From Neptuniibacter sp. UBA6509 (lineage in GTDB: Bacteria; Pseudomonadota; Gammaproteobacteria; Pseudomonadales; Balneatricaceae): a stretch of DNA of 43,172 nucleotides. The stretch is from NCBI GenBank assembly GCA_002435145.1, contig DJLT01000101.1:1-43172 (forward strand), written 5' to 3'. Below, piece by piece: positions 34,479 through 42,998 of the stretch. Under the pieces are notes generated by a model, which had not been told where the DNA came from, made no database searches, and saw nothing but the letters and a program-made list of their open reading frames with translations. Position 1 is the first letter of the stretch, and each line of letters starts with the position of its first letter. Both the position numbers and the translations under genes were made by a program.

Positions 34479-34781
34479 ATGGAATTGTTACCAAGAGAGA
34501 AAGATAAATTACTGGTTTTTACCGCCGCGTTATTAGCAGAAAGGCGTTTGAATCGTGGTTTGAAGCTGAACTATCCAGAAGCGATGGCGTTTATCTCTAT
34601 GGAGATTATCGAAGGCGCACGCGACGGTAAAACAGTTGCTGAGCTGATGAGCTACGGCAAAAACCTTCTCTCTGCAGAGCAGGTAATGGACGGCGTGCCT
34701 GAGCTTATTCATGAGGTACAAGTTGAGGCTACATTTCCTGATGGTACTAAGCTTGTCACTGTACACAACCCAATTAACTAG
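34479..34781 (+). CDS. ureA: Urease gamma subunit UreA
   Basis: A 100-residue small structural subunit. The sequence ([20 protein letters not shown], then [20 protein letters not shown]) is near-canonical and full length. It is preceded by AAGAGG. Together with UreB and UreC it forms the trimeric urease core that hydrolyses urea to ammonia and carbamate. Confidence 0.97.
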   Translation: MELLPREKDKLLVFTAALLAERRLNRGLKLNYPEAMAFISMEIIEGARDGKTVAELMSYGKNLLSAEQVMDGVPELIHEVQVEATFPDGTKLVTVHNPIN

Positions 34782-34809
34782 TCCCTGATATTGCTAAGAG
34801 GATAAGCCA

Positions 34810-35133
34810 ATGATTCCAGGTGAAATACAAGCAGCAGAAGGGGTAATCGAACTCAATGCAGGTCGAAAAATTCATACTCTAAGAGTAGAAAATAGCGGTG
34901 ACCGCCCTATTCAAGTGGGCTCTCATTACCATTTTTACGAAGTTAATCCTGCACTGGTTTTTGATCGTGATTCGACCAAAGGGTATAGGCTTAATATTGC
35001 ATCAGGAACCGCGGTACGTTTTGAGCCCGGTCAAGGCCGTGAGGTTGAGCTGGTGGAGTATGCGGGTAGCAAAACCATCTATGGGTTTCGTGGTGATGTG
35101 ATGGGACCTGTTGATACAGAGGGAGAAGGCTAA
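34810..35133 (+). CDS. ureB: Urease beta subunit UreB
   Basis: A 107-residue structural subunit with the family stretches [36 protein letters not shown] and [28 protein letters not shown] precedes the ATG. The stop overlaps the ureC start by one base (TAATG). Length is normal. Confidence 0.97.
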   Translation: MIPGEIQAAEGVIELNAGRKIHTLRVENSGDRPIQVGSHYHFYEVNPALVFDRDSTKGYRLNIASGTAVRFEPGQGREVELVEYAGSKTIYGFRGDVMGPVDTEGEG

Positions 35134-36854
35134 TGAGTGATTCTTCGAATAAAACAATGGATCGCACAAGTTATGCTCAAATGTTTGGGCCCACTACAGG
35201 TGATAAGGTCCGTTTAGGTGATACCGAACTTTGGATTCAAGTAGAAAAAGATTTTACGACCTACGGTGATGAGGTGAAGTTCGGCGGTGGTAAGGTCATT
35301 CGTGATGGTATGGGGCAAAGTCAATTAACCAATGATGTCGCTATGGATTTGGTGATTACTAATGCGCTTATTTTGGATCATTGGGGAATTGTTAAGGCGG
35401 ATATTGGTGTCAAAGAAGGGCGTATTGCCAAAATAGGTAAGGCTGGGAACCCTGATATACAAGACAATGTAGATATCGTGATTGGCCCCGGTACAGAGAT
35501 TATTGCCGGTGAAGGTTCTATTATTACCGCTGGTGGTATAGATGCTCACATTCACTTTATCTGTCCGCAGCAGATTGATGAAGCGCTTATGTCAGGTGTT
35601 ACGACCATGATTGGTGGAGGAACTGGCCCGGCGACAGGCACTAATGCAACAACTTGTACACCTGGCCCTTGGAATATAGGCAAAATGTTGCAAGCTACCG
35701 ATAATATGCCGATGAATCTGGGCTTTTTAGGTAAAGGAAATGCGAGTTTGCCGCAAGCTCTAGAAGAACAGTTAGAAGCGGGTGTGTGCGGTTTAAAATT
35801 ACATGAGGACTGGGGAACAACACCTGCATCGATCGATAACTGCTTAACTGTGGCAGAAAAGTATGACGTACAAGTAGCAATTCATACCGATACATTAAAC
35901 GAATCAGGTTTCGTAGATGACACCATTGGCGCATTTAAAGATCGCGTCATTCATACTTACCATACGGAAGGAGCCGGTGGTGGGCATGCACCCGATATTA
36001 TTCGAGCTTGCTCATATCCTAATGTGATGCCGTCTTCAACAAACCCTACACGTCCATTCACAGTGAATACCGTTGATGAGCATTTGGATATGTTGATGGT
36101 ATGTCATCACTTGGACAGCAATATACCTGAAGATGTTGCTTTTGCTGATTCTCGAATTCGTAAAGAGACAATTGCTGCCGAGGATATCTTTCACGATCGT
36201 GGTGCTTTTAGCATGATCTCATCCGACTCTCAGGCGATGGGACGTGTAGGAGAGGTCGTCACGCGCACATGGCAAACGGCTCATAAAATGAAGATCCAAT
36301 TTGGTTTGCTCGCAGAAGACCTTGAAATTGGAACGGATAACTTTCGAGCGAAGCGTTATATCTCTAAATACACAATCAATCCTGCAATCACGCATGGTAT
36401 CTCACATGAAGTGGGCTCTATCGAGGCGGGTAAACTAGCTGATTTAGTGCTTTGGAAACCTGCTTTCTTTGGTGTTAAGCCTTCGATGATCATCAAGGGA
36501 GGCATGATAGCCGCTGCACCAATGGGTGACCCTAATGCATCCATTCCAACACCACAGCCCGTGCACTACAGACCTATGTTTGGTTCATGCGGTTCGGCCC
36601 CGGCTAAAACGAGTGTCACTTTTGTGAGTCAGGCGGCATTGGACAACAATGTTGCTGAAAATTTAGGCTTACAGCGCCGGTTATCGGCTTGTCGAAATAC
36701 TCGTAATATCAGTAAATCAGATATGGTACTCAATGACTGGATGCCAGATATCACTGTGGACCCGCAAACCTATGAAGTGCGGGCGGATGGTGAAATGCTG
36801 ACTTGCGAACCAGCCGATAAATTGCCACTAGCGCAGTTGTATACCTTATTTTAA
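35133..36854 (+). CDS. ureC: Urease alpha (catalytic) subunit UreC
   Basis: A 573-residue nickel amidohydrolase. All active-site elements are present, offset by five from Klebsiella numbering: nickel ligands H139 and H141 (DAHIHF), bridging carbamylated lysine K222 (GLKLHEDWG), H251 ([12 protein letters not shown]) and H277 ([15 protein letters not shown]). The flap contains the catalytic His and Cys region [20 protein letters not shown], and the metal aspartate is in [12 protein letters not shown]. Nothing suggests inactivity. An alternative start at ATG 35157 would drop eight residues. Activity needs UreDEFG, all encoded here. Confidence 0.98.
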   Translation: MSDSSNKTMDRTSYAQMFGPTTGDKVRLGDTELWIQVEKDFTTYGDEVKFGGGKVIRDGMGQSQLTNDVAMDLVITNALILDHWGIVKADIGVKEGRIAKIGKAGNPDIQDNVDIVIGPGTEIIAGEGSIITAGGIDAHIHFICPQQIDEALMSGVTTMIGGGTGPATGTNATTCTPGPWNIGKMLQATDNMPMNLGFLGKGNASLPQALEEQLEAGVCGLKLHEDWGTTPASIDNCLTVAEKYDVQVAIHTDTLNESGFVDDTIGAFKDRVIHTYHTEGAGGGHAPDIIRACSYPNVMPSSTNPTRPFTVNTVDEHLDMLMVCHHLDSNIPEDVAFADSRIRKETIAAEDIFHDRGAFSMISSDSQAMGRVGEVVTRTWQTAHKMKIQFGLLAEDLEIGTDNFRAKRYISKYTINPAITHGISHEVGSIEAGKLADLVLWKPAFFGVKPSMIIKGGMIAAAPMGDPNASIPTPQPVHYRPMFGSCGSAPAKTSVTFVSQAALDNNVAENLGLQRRLSACRNTRNISKSDMVLNDWMPDITVDPQTYEVRADGEMLTCEPADKLPLAQLYTLF

Positions 36855-36898
36855 TTGGTGCTCTATTTTGATCGGTGCTCTAGGAGATTAAAATTCTC

Positions 36899-37342
36899 AT
36901 GTTAGAAGTTTATGAACGTTTAGGTACACACTGTCACGAAGAATCCGATTGTACGGTGCTTTTAACCCATGAACAGCGCGATCGGGGGCGGTTAAAGTTA
37001 GTGAGTGATCGAGGTGAAGAGGTGCGTGTTTTTCTGGAGAGAGGGAAACCGTTGCAAGTGGGTGAATTTCTAAAAAGTAGTTGTGGCCGTTTTATCAAAG
37101 TTTTAGGTGCTGTTGAATCTGTTGCATTAGCATCAAGCGATGATTGGCATAGGTTCTCACGAGCCTGCTACCACTTAGGGAATCGCCATACAAAAATCGA
37201 AGTCGGTGAGCGTTGGTTACGGATTAAACCTGATCATGTTCTTGAAGAGATGCTTGTTCAGTTGGGGCTTGTTGTGAGTCATGAGGAATCCGTGTTTGTG
37301 CCAGAATCAGGAGCATATAGCCATGGTCACTCACACGATTGA
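36899..37342 (+). CDS. ureE: Urease nickel metallochaperone UreE
   Basis: A 147-residue UreE. It has an N-terminal peptide-binding domain (LLTHEQRDRGRLKLVSDRGE) and a C-terminal nickel-binding domain with the conserved WHRFSRACYHLGNRHTKIEV segment. It ends in a short His-rich tail (YSHGHSHD) that would bind nickel. The ribosome site TAGGAG is about 12 bases upstream. Its last 20 bases overlap ureF. Confidence 0.95.
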   Translation: MLEVYERLGTHCHEESDCTVLLTHEQRDRGRLKLVSDRGEEVRVFLERGKPLQVGEFLKSSCGRFIKVLGAVESVALASSDDWHRFSRACYHLGNRHTKIEVGERWLRIKPDHVLEEMLVQLGLVVSHEESVFVPESGAYSHGHSHD

Positions 37343-38081
37343 CGGAAGGGACCAAGTGGCCGTTGCAGATGAGGGGGCACCGGTAAGCATTGAGCTTAAA
37401 GTAAATGATCGAGCTTTGTTTCGTTTAATGCAGCTCAGTAGTGCTGGCTTACCTGTAGGTGGTTACTCTTTTTCTCAAGGTTTGGAATACGCAATAGACT
37501 GTGGGTGGGTCTGTAAACAGGATGATGTACATGAATGGTTAGAGATGCAGTTACTGCATTCGATTGCTCAAGTTGATTTGCCTGCGCTGCGTTTACTTAT
37601 GATTGAGGCCATGAAGCAGAACTGGACTGAAGTGATCCGTCTTAATGATCTTGTGCTTGCTTGTCGAGAGACAAAAGAGCTAAGGCTAACGGATACAGCG
37701 ATGGGGGAAGCCCTCGTGCGTTTGCTTAATAGTTTGGATATCCCTCAGCCATTTGCTCATGGGCGTGGTACCACACCCGATCAGATTAGTTTTGTGAGTC
37801 TATTCGCAATAGCAGCTTCTCATTGGGAGATAGATAGTCAAACTGCAGCATTGGGTTTTGCATGGTCGTGGTTAGAAAACCAAGTGGCGGCTGCGACCAA
37901 ACTTGTGCCGCTAGGTCAAACCCAATCACAGATTCTATTGGGTGAGCTTCAGCCTGTATTGAGCCACGCGTTGATGCGTGCGCAACACATTGATGAAGAA
38001 CAGATTGGCGCAGGTCTGCCCGCTTTAGCGATCGCAAGTGCCCTGCATGAACAGCAATATTCACGTCTATTTCGCTCATAG
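37323..38081 (+). CDS. ureF: Urease accessory protein UreF
   Basis: A 252-residue helical protein that bridges UreD and UreG during nickel insertion. Hallmarks are LMQLSSAGLPVGGYSFSQGL, EYAID, ALVRLLNSL and FAWSWLENQVAAATKLVPLG. The ATG at 37323 was chosen because AGGAG (37309-37313) precedes it inside ureE; a start at 37281 would give an implausible extension. The first 30 residues are an extra Asp/Val/Glu-rich leader before the UreF core. Confidence 0.94.
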   Translation: MVTHTIDGRDQVAVADEGAPVSIELKVNDRALFRLMQLSSAGLPVGGYSFSQGLEYAIDCGWVCKQDDVHEWLEMQLLHSIAQVDLPALRLLMIEAMKQNWTEVIRLNDLVLACRETKELRLTDTAMGEALVRLLNSLDIPQPFAHGRGTTPDQISFVSLFAIAASHWEIDSQTAALGFAWSWLENQVAAATKLVPLGQTQSQILLGELQPVLSHALMRAQHIDEEQIGAGLPALAIASALHEQQYSRLFRS

Positions 38082-38130
38082 ATGTCAGTTTGACACGGCT
38101 TTAGCGAGATAAAATTGAGGTAAGTAAAAA

Positions 38131-38778
38131 ATGAGTAAACCAAAGCAAACGTTGCGCGTTGGTGTCGGTGGGCCTGTAGGCTCCGGTAAAACAGCACTTT
38201 TAAGGTCCCTCTGTGCTGCTATGAAAGATTATTACGATATCGCGGTGGTTACTAATGATATCTATACACAAGAGGACGCAAAGTTTCTGACAGAGCATGA
38301 AGCGCTGAGTGCAGATCGAATTATAGGGGTAGAAACGGGCGGTTGCCCTCATACGGCTATACGTGAAGATGCTTCCATGAACTTAGCTGCGATTGATCAA
38401 CTGGTTGAGCGTCATGGTGACCTTGATGTTGTATTTGTAGAGAGTGGTGGCGACAATCTGAGTGCAACATTTAGCCCAGAGCTATCCGACCTGACTATCT
38501 ACGTGATTGATGTTTCTGCAGGAGATAAAATCCCTCGTAAAGGAGGTCCCGGTATCACTAAATCAGATCTGTTGATTATAAATAAAATAGATTTAGCGCC
38601 TTTGGTTGGAGCCTCACTTGATGTGATGGATGTTGATGCAAAAAGAATGCGTGTTGAACGTCCGTTTGTTTTTGCTAATTTGAAACAAGCTAAAGGGCTG
38701 GACGATATCATTCAGTTTATTATCAGTGAAGGTATGTTGGCGGCTAAAGCCATCCCACCTGCGCAAGCGGTTGTGTAA
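38131..38778 (+). CDS. ureG: Urease accessory GTPase UreG
   Basis: A 215-residue SIMIBI GTPase that supplies GTP hydrolysis and nickel for urease maturation. The P-loop is GPVGSGKT (14-21). The metal-binding CPH motif is intact in [35 protein letters not shown] and the guanine-specificity NKID are also present. Full length. TTGAGGT precedes the ATG. It ends the ure gene set. Confidence 0.97.
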   Translation: MSKPKQTLRVGVGGPVGSGKTALLRSLCAAMKDYYDIAVVTNDIYTQEDAKFLTEHEALSADRIIGVETGGCPHTAIREDASMNLAAIDQLVERHGDLDVVFVESGGDNLSATFSPELSDLTIYVIDVSAGDKIPRKGGPGITKSDLLIINKIDLAPLVGASLDVMDVDAKRMRVERPFVFANLKQAKGLDDIIQFIISEGMLAAKAIPPAQAVV

Positions 38779-38794
38779 ATAGAAGAAAAACTGC

Positions 38795-38819
38795 AATTTT
38801 AAACTGTAGCTTTAAAATT
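38795..38819. other. AT-only perfect hairpin after ureG
   Basis: AATTTTAAA-ctgtagc-TTTAAAATT is a nine-pair inverted repeat 16 bases after the ureG stop, before the small membrane peptide gene. It is too AT-rich for a strong terminator; it may be an operator or a weak attenuator. Confidence 0.3.
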
Positions 38820-38869
38820 TAAGCGGTTAACTCGACAGATATTCTCGAACGTAGCTAAAGGAAATTTAC

Positions 38870-39067
38870 ATGAAGATGTATACGAAAGCGGCGAATATGG
38901 TGGCAATTATGTCTCTATCTTTACCTGCACTTGCTCATTCCGAACACTCTAATGCGCTCAATGGAATTATTCATTTCATGACAGAGCCTGATCATCTCGC
39001 GCTTTCTGGTTTGGTGGCTGCGGTTGTAATTTTTGCAGTACGTAAAATGACTAAAAATCGCGTTTAG
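38870..39067 (+). CDS. Small single-pass membrane peptide resembling the N-terminus of HupE/UreJ
   Basis: A 65-residue protein. The signal sequence (MKMYTKAANMVAIMSLSLPA, cleavage near ALA-HSE) is followed by HSEHSNALNGIIHFMTEPDH, then one hydrophobic helix (LALSGLVAAVVIFAVRKM) and a basic end. The His-rich mature N-terminus and the H-x-MT-x-PDHL pattern recall the first segment of HupE/UreJ nickel permeases (usual form HPLTGLDHLL), but those have six or seven helices and about 190 residues. No HupE continuation was found in other frames downstream, so this looks like a genuine miniature protein rather than a simple truncation. AAAGGA precedes the ATG. Placement right after ureG suggests a link to nickel or urease. 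Confidence 0.7.
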   Translation: MKMYTKAANMVAIMSLSLPALAHSEHSNALNGIIHFMTEPDHLALSGLVAAVVIFAVRKMTKNRV

Positions 39068-39094
39068 TTCTGATAATTAATCGGTTTTATTTTA

Positions 39095-39127
39095 ATACCT
39101 GCTCGTTAACTTGGGCAGGTATTTTTG
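39095..39127 (+). terminator. Rho-independent terminator at the end of the urease block
   Basis: AATACCTGC (39095-39103 less one) and GCAGGTATT (39115-39123) pair perfectly around a 12-base loop and run into TTTTTG. It lies 28 bases after the small membrane peptide gene and closes the ure transcription unit. Confidence 0.8.
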
Positions 39128-39617
39128 TTTGTTAATGGATCAAGCAAGCATTAAGAATGATTTTATAACGAACTTACTGTACCAGCGTGTAGAGTGCTTC
39201 AGTGGTTATTCGCGAGGGGGGTTGAGTGTTAAATACGATAGAGGAGAGTTTTCTTATATTGAGCTGATGACTATTTTCACCTGAGGGCGACTTGCATATA
39301 TGAAGATGTACCTAATATCTATTCCCTTTATGAAAGTAAGTCTACTGAAAGGAACGTATAAAACAGTTAGTCATAATGTTGATCGAGGGCAGTAAATACC
39401 GACTAATAGCTGCTTCAACAACCTATTTGCTTATATACAGAGCCATACTTTTACTTTATCTTAACTCCGCATTTTTACACTCTTAGTCGATCTCAGACTT
39501 AAGAGAGTAGATATACTATCTGTTGTGTTGTTTTCAGGTAGCATGATCGCCTATAGCAAGATAATAATTTTACTAACATGCTCTTGTAGAGAAGGGTATG
39601 CGTTACTGGAAAAGTGT
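39128..39617. other. Gene-poor spacer before the desaturase gene
   Basis: No convincing gene is seen in about 490 bases; the short frames lack ribosome sites and family resemblance. A hairpin with one bulge, ACTCTTAGTC/GACTTAAGAGAGT at 39479-39508, lies in the likely desaturase promoter region. The last part could be coding if the desaturase starts at 39543. Confidence 0.5.
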
Positions 39618-40445
39618 GTGACTAAAATATCAGAAAAACGAAAAGGCTTGAGCGGTTTTAGATATAAAGAAGATCGCTGGCCTGTCTGTATCGTTCTTGC
39701 CTTAACTGTTCTTGATTTTGTTTTGTACTTTACCGTGAGTAACGTAGGCCTCTTGATTGGATATTATCTTTTGATGATCATTCCTAAGGGGGTTATTTGT
39801 GCATGGAACCATCATCATCAGCATCTATTTACGTTTAGACAGGCTTATCTTAATCGTGGGTTAGAGTTTGTTTATGCTTTGCATACAGGGGTTACTACGC
39901 ACCTCTGGCGTCTTCATCATGTGTTAGGTCATCATCTAAATTTTCTTGACCAGAAAGAAGATGAAAGCCGTTGGAAGCGCAAAGATGGTACTCAAATGGG
40001 GATGATTGAATATACGCTAGATGTTGCACTGACAGCTTACCCAAGGGGTTATCAAGTCGGCAAAAAACACCCTAAGCAACTGCCGACATTCTTACTTTAT
40101 ACAGCTTTAACTTTTGCTGCTGTAGCTGTACTTGTTTGGTTCAATCCCGTTGCCGGTCTACTACTGTTTGTACTGCCGATGATCACTAGCCTTTTATTTA
40201 CGGCTTATGTGACTTACGAGCACCATTCAGGTCTTGATACACAAAATGAGTTTGAAGCCTCTTACAATAATTTGGATCCATTGTTTAACCGTTTAACAGG
40301 TAATTTGGGTTACCATACGGCACATCATCATAAACAAGGCGTACATTGGTCAAAATTGCCCGCTTTGCATGCTAAGATTGAAGATAAAATCCCTGAATAC
40401 CTCTATCAGAAATCGATTCTAACGCGCGTCTTTTTAGGCGGCTAA
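39618..40445 (+). CDS. Membrane fatty acid desaturase-family protein
   Basis: A 275-residue di-iron membrane protein with about four to five hydrophobic segments. The histidine boxes are NHHHQH (near 60), HHVLGHHLNF (near 97) and GYHTAHHHKQG (near 235), with a further YEHHSG. These are the iron ligands of acyl-lipid desaturase or hydroxylase enzymes; the regiochemistry and substrate are unknown. The GTG at 39618 gives MTKISEKRKGL, a normal cytosolic start. In-frame ATG 39543 (with AGG nearby) would add a Cys-rich hydrophobic stretch and cannot be excluded. It is a single gene. A role in membrane fluidity adaptation is likely. Confidence 0.87.
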   Translation: MTKISEKRKGLSGFRYKEDRWPVCIVLALTVLDFVLYFTVSNVGLLIGYYLLMIIPKGVICAWNHHHQHLFTFRQAYLNRGLEFVYALHTGVTTHLWRLHHVLGHHLNFLDQKEDESRWKRKDGTQMGMIEYTLDVALTAYPRGYQVGKKHPKQLPTFLLYTALTFAAVAVLVWFNPVAGLLLFVLPMITSLLFTAYVTYEHHSGLDTQNEFEASYNNLDPLFNRLTGNLGYHTAHHHKQGVHWSKLPALHAKIEDKIPEYLYQKSILTRVFLGG

Positions 40446-40657
40446 ACTGTTTCGTTTCTTCTGCTATATGTAGCTTATAGTGGGTAATCTTATTGATTCG
40501 ATGAGCCCGTAGATAGCTTGTTGGAGAAATAGGGTTATCCCTTTGTTGTTCGTGAAGGGATCTTCTAGCTGTTTGATTGCTGTCATGATATTTCCTGCTC
40601 TATCTCTCGTTTGTATTCATCCTTTTCTAGTGCCCCATAAGTAATTAAGGAGCAGCC

Positions 40658-41299
40658 ATGTTTATCCCTAAAAAGTTTAGGCAAGAGAACACAGAAGAGC
40701 TTATTGCTATGATGCAGAAGTATTCTTTTGCAACCTTGATAACTCAGTCTGAAGAGGAGATTGAAGCAACTCATCTACCCGTCATTATTTCTGGTGAGAC
40801 AGACAAGTTATTTATTAAGGCCCATATAGCTAAGGCCAACCCGCTGTGGAAGTCAGTTAAGGATGGCGCTGATGTTTTAGTTATCTTTAACGGCCCTAAC
40901 TGCTATATATCACCTAATCATTACCCGACAAAAAAAGAGACAGGCAAGGCCGTACCAACTTGGAATTATGTGGTTGTGCACGCGAAAGGTCATGTTTCTT
41001 TTATTCATGATAACGAATGGGTATACGGGCTTATTGATAGTCTAACAACGGTCCATGAAAGGAATTCGGACCAGCCTTGGTCAATCACTGATGCACCGGA
41101 GCCTTATATTCAGAAAATGCTTCCTGCGGTTGTGGGTGTTCAAATAGATGTGGCCTCAATAACAGGTCAGTGGAAACTGAGCCAGAATCAGCCTGAAGTC
41201 AATCAGCGTGGAGTTGTGAATGGCTTGGGTAATTCGCAAGAGAATAACCTGAGTGAGATAGCCTCTCTGATAAGTAGAAATCTGCTGAAAGGCGAATAG
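40658..41299 (+). CDS. PaiB-like FMN-binding negative transcriptional regulator family protein
   Basis: A 213-residue protein with the split-barrel flavin-binding fold of Bacillus PaiB (MFIPKKFRQENTEELIAMMQ; ATLITQSEEEIEATHLPVII; NCYISPNHYPTK; VPTWNYVVVHAKGHVSFI). The strongly conserved YISPNxY and VPTWNY motifs are intact. PaiB is linked to sporulation and protease control in Bacillus; in gammaproteobacteria the role is unclear and may be enzymatic or protective. AAGGAG precedes the ATG. It is convergent with the downstream helicase gene. Confidence 0.9.
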   Translation: MFIPKKFRQENTEELIAMMQKYSFATLITQSEEEIEATHLPVIISGETDKLFIKAHIAKANPLWKSVKDGADVLVIFNGPNCYISPNHYPTKKETGKAVPTWNYVVVHAKGHVSFIHDNEWVYGLIDSLTTVHERNSDQPWSITDAPEPYIQKMLPAVVGVQIDVASITGQWKLSQNQPEVNQRGVVNGLGNSQENNLSEIASLISRNLLKGE

Positions 41300-41323
41300 T
41301 TACTAGGCACTGTCTATAGTGTA

Positions 41324-41342
41324 AAGGGGCGCCACGCCCCTT
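41324..41342. terminator. GC-rich bidirectional terminator
   Basis: AAGGGGCG-cca-CGCCCCTT is a perfect eight-pair stem with a three-base loop, centred between the convergent PaiB-like and helicase genes. On the minus strand it is followed by a short T stretch, so it probably serves the helicase best. Confidence 0.7.
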
Positions 41343-41349
41343 AATGGAG

Positions 41350-42651
41350 TTAGCCCCAAATATCCCTGTTTTGCCTATCCCCATCTTTGGAGTGTTTACT
41401 TTTTTTAGTCGTTTTGTTTTTGTGCTTTTCCGTTTTTGGCCTTGGCTTAGGTGAAGGTGCTTTGCTTTTACGTACATAGTTCAAAATTGAGATAGGTACG
41501 ACCTTTCTTACTGGAAAACCCTCGACCTCTTTGCGGTCAATTAGGTGGTCTAATCGGCTTTCAATGGCGCATAAGTTTTTAAAATCACCCCAAGAAACCA
41601 GTGATATCGCTTCGCCAGTAGCGCCTGCTCGACCGGTTCGACCTATGCGGTGAATATACTCTTCAGGTTTAAAGGGTAGGTCATAATTGACTACGCGGCT
41701 TAATTCACCAATGTCGATCCCGCGAGCAGCAACACCTGTTGCGACAAGGTATTTAAGCTTCCCAGATTTGAAATCTGCAAGGATTTTTTCTCGCATAGCT
41801 TGGCTCTTATCACCATGTATGGCATTAGCTTTAATATCTCTTTTGGCCAACTGGTCGACGAGCTTGGCTGCTCCATGTTTCTTTTCGATGAATATGAGTG
41901 CCTGGTCCCAGTTATACTCTTTGATTAGATGGCTGAGTAGTGCAGATTTAGTATCTTTGTCGACGGTTATTAACCACTGTTTGATGCTTTCGGCCGAGGT
42001 TGCTTTCGGTGAGGTAGATATTTCAACAGCGGGCTTACCGATTTTGCTATCGGTAAATTCATTAGCAATGGCGCGAACAGTGTCATTCATCGTCGCGGAG
42101 AAGAGTAAATTTTGTCTGTTTTCAGGCAGGCGTTCTATGATTTTGTAGATATCGTCTACAAAACCCATATCTACCATTCTGTCAGCTTCATCTAGGACAA
42201 GCACTTCAAGCTCATCGAAATGTAATGCGCGTTGATGGGCGAGATCTAGAAGGCGCCCTGGCGTGGCGACTAAAATATCGACCCCTTCGATTAACCGTTC
42301 CTTTTGATGTTGAATATCGACCCCACCATATACAGCTAAGGAGCAGAGTTTAAGGTGCTGGCTGTACTCTTTTACATGAGCAGCAACTTGTACTGCCAAT
42401 TCACGTGTAGGCGTAATAATCAGTGCGCGTATGCGTTTGCCACGTAATTTTCGTTCTTTGTTGAATGACTCAAGGATAGGCAGTGTAAATGCTGCAGTTT
42501 TGCCTGTGCCTGTTTGAGCTGTAGCAATGAGGTCTTTCCCCGAAAGAATGATGGGAATGGCCTGATTCTGAATGGGGGTGGGGGATGTGAAACCTAGTTG
42601 CTCAGTTGCTTTTACAATGGAATCACATAGGCCAAGGCTTGAGAATGTCAT
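41350..42651 (-). CDS. DEAD-box RNA helicase, second RhlE-like paralogue
   Basis: A 433-residue helicase with all core motifs: PSPIQ-like PTPIQNQAIP, Walker [35 protein letters not shown] in [30 protein letters not shown] and [10 protein letters not shown]. It has a short Lys/Arg-rich tail. It parallels the helicase at 25512-26936 in order and domain content but is clearly diverged, so this is an old duplication rather than a recent copy. The start MTFSSLGL at 42651 matches the family. Its role is probably rRNA or mRNA remodelling. Confidence 0.93.
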   Translation of the reverse strand: MTFSSLGLCDSIVKATEQLGFTSPTPIQNQAIPIILSGKDLIATAQTGTGKTAAFTLPILESFNKERKLRGKRIRALIITPTRELAVQVAAHVKEYSQHLKLCSLAVYGGVDIQHQKERLIEGVDILVATPGRLLDLAHQRALHFDELEVLVLDEADRMVDMGFVDDIYKIIERLPENRQNLLFSATMNDTVRAIANEFTDSKIGKPAVEISTSPKATSAESIKQWLITVDKDTKSALLSHLIKEYNWDQALIFIEKKHGAAKLVDQLAKRDIKANAIHGDKSQAMREKILADFKSGKLKYLVATGVAARGIDIGELSRVVNYDLPFKPEEYIHRIGRTGRAGATGEAISLVSWGDFKNLCAIESRLDHLIDRKEVEGFPVRKVVPISILNYVRKSKAPSPKPRPKTEKHKNKTTKKSKHSKDGDRQNRDIWG

Positions 42652-42998
42652 AGAGGCTCTTTTGGAGTGTAAGTAGGTATTCGGAGATTATAGCAGTATC
42701 ACACTAATTTCTTTGAATAGAATTAGCTGAGTCTTCCGATTCAGCGGCTGCCTATAACTGAGTAAACTGTGGCTTTAACGACTAACTAGTACGGTTACAG
42801 TATATAAATTTTGTTATTTTCAGTGTTTTATTGCGGGCATGTGAGTTTCTCCCGGTTATTTGGGAATATTTCCCGCAAGAAGGTTCGGATAGTTAGGTAG
42901 GAAGTTCTATTATTTTCTGTTTGTCTATATGTTAATGTCCACGTCTGATGTAAGTAAGTTATTAATTTCGTGAAAGTTTTTAATGGAATGGACGTTAA
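42652..42998. other. Divergent intergenic region before the TonB-dependent receptor
   Basis: A 347-base gap containing both divergent promoters. The main visible structure is the nested hairpin listed at 42831-42878. An AGTATATAAAT -10-like stretch lies at about 42799-42809. No gene is seen. Confidence 0.5.
42831..42878 (+). promoter_or_regulatory. Nested stem-loop in the TonB-receptor leader
   Basis: TTGCGGG (42831-42837) pairs perfectly with CCCGCAA (42872-42878), enclosing a second TCCC/GGGA stem (42850-42865). If transcription starts just upstream, this is a structured 5' leader about 120 bases before the ATG. No named riboswitch was recognised; it could instead be an operator. Confidence 0.4.
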
